A stretch of 64,000 bases of DNA, taken from assembly GCF_000166135.1 (NCBI RefSeq), contig NC_014666.1:4154001-4218000 (forward strand). The letters run 5' to 3'. The DNA comes from Pseudofrankia inefficax. Lineage in GTDB: Bacteria; Actinomycetota; Actinomycetes; Frankiales; Frankiaceae. This document shows positions 61,277-64,000 of the stretch, piece by piece. A program made the translations under genes and the position numbers. Each line of letters opens with the position of its first letter. Within the stretch, counting starts at the first letter, position 1. Below the pieces are notes generated by a model, which had not been told where the DNA came from, searched no databases, and saw only the letters and a list, made by a program, of their open reading frames with translations.

Positions 61277-62581
61277 ATGACACCACGCCGCGCCCGGCGC
61301 CTGGCGGCGTTGCTCGCGACGGTGACCGCCGTTGCTGTCGCCGGCTGTAGCACCACCTCGACGAAGAACACCCCGGCCCCGCCCGCGCCCTCGGCCACGC
61401 TGCGGGCGGCGCCGGCGCCGGCGATCTCGCCAGGCGTCACGGCCGACAGCATCAAGGTCGGTTTCGTCTATCCGGACCTGTCCGTCGTCAGGCAGTACGT
61501 GAACGTCGACCACGGCGACTACCAGGCGGTGTTCACGGCGCTGGTCGACAAGGTCAACGCCTCCGGCGGTATCAACGGCCGCAAGATCGTGCCGGTGTTC
61601 GGAGCGGTCGACGTCATCTCGCCGGCCGGTGCCCAGGACACCTGCGTGAAGCTGACGCAGGACGAGAAGGTCTTCGCCGTCCTGGGCAGCCTCAACGCGG
61701 ACGACGCGCTCTGCTACGTCCAGACCCACAAGACCCTGACCGTCGGGGGTGACCTGAATGCCGCCCGGTACCTCAAGGCGCAGGCGCCGTGGTTTTCCGA
61801 CCTGCGCGGCGGTGACGCGGCCGGCGACGGGCTGAAGCAGTTCGACAACGGTGGCCTGGCCGGAAAGAAGGTCGCGGTCATCGGCTACACCGCCGACCAG
61901 TACACGATGAACAGCGTGGTCGCCCCGGCGCTGAAGAAGCTCGGCGTGACACCGGTCGCGACCGCCGTGATGGACGCTCCGATCACCGACCCCGCCGCCG
62001 TCGCGCAGCAGACCGGGGTGTTCGTCCAGAAGTTCCAGTCCGTCGGGGCCGACGCGGTCATCGTCGTCGGCGGGGCGGCCGGCTCGTTCCCGGCGCAGCT
62101 GGAGAAGGTCTCCTACCGGCCCCAGCTGCTGTTCACCGACCAGGCCCAGGCCAGTTCGTACTCCCTCAGCAGCGGCAAGCACGACTTCAGCACGCTGAAC
62201 AACGCGGAGTCGCTCGCCATCGGCACCGACTGGAACAACCCGCCGAACCAGGCCTGCATCGACACCATCGAGGCGGCCATCCCGTCGCTGAAGGGCAAGC
62301 TGGTCGACCCGAGCACCGTGGCCTCCGGCCAGCCCACGCTGGGCACGTCCGAGAGCGTCGCCTGCCGCTACCTCGACCTGTTCACCGCCATCGCCAAGAA
62401 GGCCGGCAAGGACCTCACCTACGCGAGCTTCCAGCAGGCCGGCTCGTCGCTCGGCACGCTCCAGCTGCCCACGTACACCGACAAGGCGAACTACACCGCC
62501 GGTAACCCCGGTGGCGCGATTCCGCTGCGGGTGTGGAAGTACGACGCGGCGAAGGGGACCTGGGTCCTGACCGCGAACTGA
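61277..62581 (+). CDS. branched-chain-amino-acid-type substrate-binding lipoprotein
   Basis: 434 residues. The lipobox is VAVAGCST near residue 21. The mature part begins TADSIKVGFVYPDLSVVRQYVNVDHGDY with GGINGRKIVPVFG and AQDTCVKLTQDEKVFAVLGS, typical of the LivJ group. GAGCAGAAC precedes the ATG, a modest ribosome site. It lies 60 bases after the LivHMG fusion and is its cognate binding protein. The neighbouring glycosidases suggest that the ligand is a glycoside. Confidence 0.9.
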   Translation: MTPRRARRLAALLATVTAVAVAGCSTTSTKNTPAPPAPSATLRAAPAPAISPGVTADSIKVGFVYPDLSVVRQYVNVDHGDYQAVFTALVDKVNASGGINGRKIVPVFGAVDVISPAGAQDTCVKLTQDEKVFAVLGSLNADDALCYVQTHKTLTVGGDLNAARYLKAQAPWFSDLRGGDAAGDGLKQFDNGGLAGKKVAVIGYTADQYTMNSVVAPALKKLGVTPVATAVMDAPITDPAAVAQQTGVFVQKFQSVGADAVIVVGGAAGSFPAQLEKVSYRPQLLFTDQAQASSYSLSSGKHDFSTLNNAESLAIGTDWNNPPNQACIDTIEAAIPSLKGKLVDPSTVASGQPTLGTSESVACRYLDLFTAIAKKAGKDLTYASFQQAGSSLGTLQLPTYTDKANYTAGNPGGAIPLRVWKYDAAKGTWVLTAN

Positions 62582-62682
62582 CGGTCGGTTCGCGACAGAG
62601 GCAGGATTCCTCGCTGGCCGGCCCTGGCGGGAAACGCTCGGGCCGGCCCTGGAACGCCGTCACGCGCCGACTGGAGGGCGAC

Positions 62683-64000
62683 ATGGACAACGCGGAAACG
62701 GGGAGTCTGTCCCGCGAGGAGAAGGTGTCGCTGCTGTCCGGTCAGGACCTGTGGCGGACCAAGGCGCTGCCCGCGGCGGGCATCCGGTCGATCACGCTGA
62801 CCGACGGTCCCCACGGACTGCGCTACCAGGGCGAGGCGGGTGACCACCTGGGCCTCACCGGCTCCCAGCCGGCCACGTGCTTCCCGCCCGCGGTCGCGGT
62901 CGGCTCCAGCTGGGACCCCGCCGTCGCCCGGGCGATCGGCGCCGCCCTGGCGGCGGAGGCCACCGCGCTGGGGGTCGACGTCGTCCTCGGCCCGGGCGTC
63001 AACATCAAACGCAGCCCGCTGTGCGGACGGAACTTCGAGTACTACTCGGAGGACCCGCTGCTGTCCGGCGTGCTCGGCGCGGCCCACGTCCGGGGCCTGG
63101 AGGACAACGGCGTCGGCTCCTCGGTGAAGCACTTCGCGGCGAACAACCAGGAGACCGACCGGATGAGCGTCAGCGCCGAGGTCGACGAGCGGACGCTGCG
63201 CGAGATCTACCTGCCGGCCTTCGAACGGGTGGTCACCGAGGCACGCCCGGCCACCGTCATGTGCGCGTACAACAGGCTCAACGGCACCTTCGCCGCCGAG
63301 CACCCCTGGCTGCTGACCCGCGTGCTCCGGGAGGAGTGGGGTTTCGACGGTGTCGTCGTGTCGGACTGGGGAGCCGTGCACGACCGGGTGGCGGCGCTCG
63401 CCGCCGGCCTGGACCTGCAGATGCCCTACGACGGCGGTGCCGGCGACGAGGCGGTGGTGGACGCGTTGCGCCGAGGCGAGATCGGCGACGACACGGTCGA
63501 TGTCGCTGTGGGACGCCTGCTGAGACTGGTTCGGCGAGGTGAACGGACCGCGGCGCCCGTCGACTGGGACGCGCACCACGCGCTGGCCCGGAGCCTGGGC
63601 CCGCCGTGCATGGTGCTGCTGAAGAACGAGGGTCCTGTCCTGCCGCTGCGGGGCGGGGAGACCGTCGCCGTCGTCGGCGCGTTCGCGACGCGGCCTCGGT
63701 TCCAGGGCGGCGGGAGCTCCAAGGTCGCGCCGGCCCGGGTGGACGTCCCACTGGACGAGATCACGGCGGCGGCGGTGGCGCGCGGCGGCCGGGTCGTCCA
63801 CGCGCCCGGCTTCCCGGCGCACGCGGCCGAGGCGGACGTGGCGGCCCGCGACGAGGCGGTCGCCCTGGCCGGCACGGCTGCCGTGACGGTCGTGTTCGCC
63901 GGGCTGCCCGACGGCGCGGAGTCCGAGGGGTACGACCGGCGGTCCCTCGAGCTCCCGGCCGCTCAGGTCGCGTTGATCCGCGCCGTGGCCGCGGCCGCCC
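62683..64000 (+). CDS. glycoside hydrolase family 3 (beta-glucosidase-like), partial
   Basis: The first 439 residues of a GH3 enzyme; the gene runs off the window. The N-terminal barrel has LTDGPHGLRYQ, CFPPAVAVGSSWDP, GPGVNIKRSPLCGRNFEYYSEDP and KHFAANNQE. The catalytic nucleophile is the Asp in VVSDWGAV near residue 227. The second domain begins with LLKNEGPVLPL. There is no signal peptide, so it is cytoplasmic. ATG 62683 has GGAGGG five bases upstream. It is 100 bases after the binding protein and likely closes or continues the operon. Confidence 0.9.
   Translation, partial: MDNAETGSLSREEKVSLLSGQDLWRTKALPAAGIRSITLTDGPHGLRYQGEAGDHLGLTGSQPATCFPPAVAVGSSWDPAVARAIGAALAAEATALGVDVVLGPGVNIKRSPLCGRNFEYYSEDPLLSGVLGAAHVRGLEDNGVGSSVKHFAANNQETDRMSVSAEVDERTLREIYLPAFERVVTEARPATVMCAYNRLNGTFAAEHPWLLTRVLREEWGFDGVVVSDWGAVHDRVAALAAGLDLQMPYDGGAGDEAVVDALRRGEIGDDTVDVAVGRLLRLVRRGERTAAPVDWDAHHALARSLGPPCMVLLKNEGPVLPLRGGETVAVVGAFATRPRFQGGGSSKVAPARVDVPLDEITAAAVARGGRVVHAPGFPAHAAEADVAARDEAVALAGTAAVTVVFAGLPDGAESEGYDRRSLELPAAQVALIRAVAAAA

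Overview
The window is very GC-rich actinobacterial DNA with codon-dense genes, frequent GTG/TTG starts, ATGA-type overlaps and many TetR regulators. It carries an actinobacterial marker (a SCO5389-family protein), a SpoIIE-type phosphatase and a membrane Ser/Thr kinase. The style fits a large-genome soil or plant-associated actinomycete, perhaps Frankiales; that placement is inference. I see no rRNA, tRNA, CRISPR array, transposase or phage gene. About 47 protein genes are supported, the last one cut by the window edge.

Left part (1-4.5 kb): a GAF-LuxR regulator, an exported CocE/NonD-type hydrolase and a PlsC-like acyltransferase. Catabolic region 1 (4.6-33.3 kb): cytochrome P450, SDR dehydrogenase, a complete sugar-type ABC importer, an acyl-CoA ligase, two enoyl-CoA hydratase/isomerase genes, two thiolase-fold proteins each paired with a DUF35 protein, a tandem CaiB-type CoA-transferase, a Rieske oxygenase, two aldehyde dehydrogenases, three acyl-CoA dehydrogenases, an orphan amino-acid-type binding protein and a nitroreductase. 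This set would activate a hydrophobic acid to its CoA ester, shorten its side chain by beta-oxidation and retro-aldol steps, and oxidise the ring. The substrate cannot be read from sequence (steroid, terpenoid or alkyl-aromatic acids are plausible). Four divergent promoter regions in this part share a 15-bp inverted repeat, CCTAA-N5-TTAGG (seven copies), pointing to one regulon probably run by the TetR protein at 18.2-18.9 kb.

Middle (33.4-45.7 kb): P450-A and a divergent SDR-A, TetR, a VOC-family protein, the SCO5389-family protein, a PP2C/SpoIIE phosphatase, a protein with four near-identical 62-residue repeats, a second CocE hydrolase and a Ser/Thr kinase. Catabolic region 2 (45.8-53.3 kb, mostly minus strand): CaiB, P450-B, aldehyde dehydrogenase, SDR-B, an orphan binding protein and its TetR. 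P450-B and SDR-B are paralogues of P450-A and SDR-A. The two P450 genes share a 574-bp tract that is 99% identical while the rest has diverged, as expected from gene conversion.

Right end (53.6-64 kb): a plus-strand operon of a GH2 glycosidase, an MFS transporter fused to a LivF-like ABC ATPase, a LivH-LivM-LivG triple fusion, an amino-acid-type binding lipoprotein and a GH3 glycosidase (partial). It looks like an uptake and deglycosylation system for glycosides built on an amino-acid-type ABC importer, with an unusual MFS-ATPase chimera. It is the strongest candidate in the window for an undescribed system.
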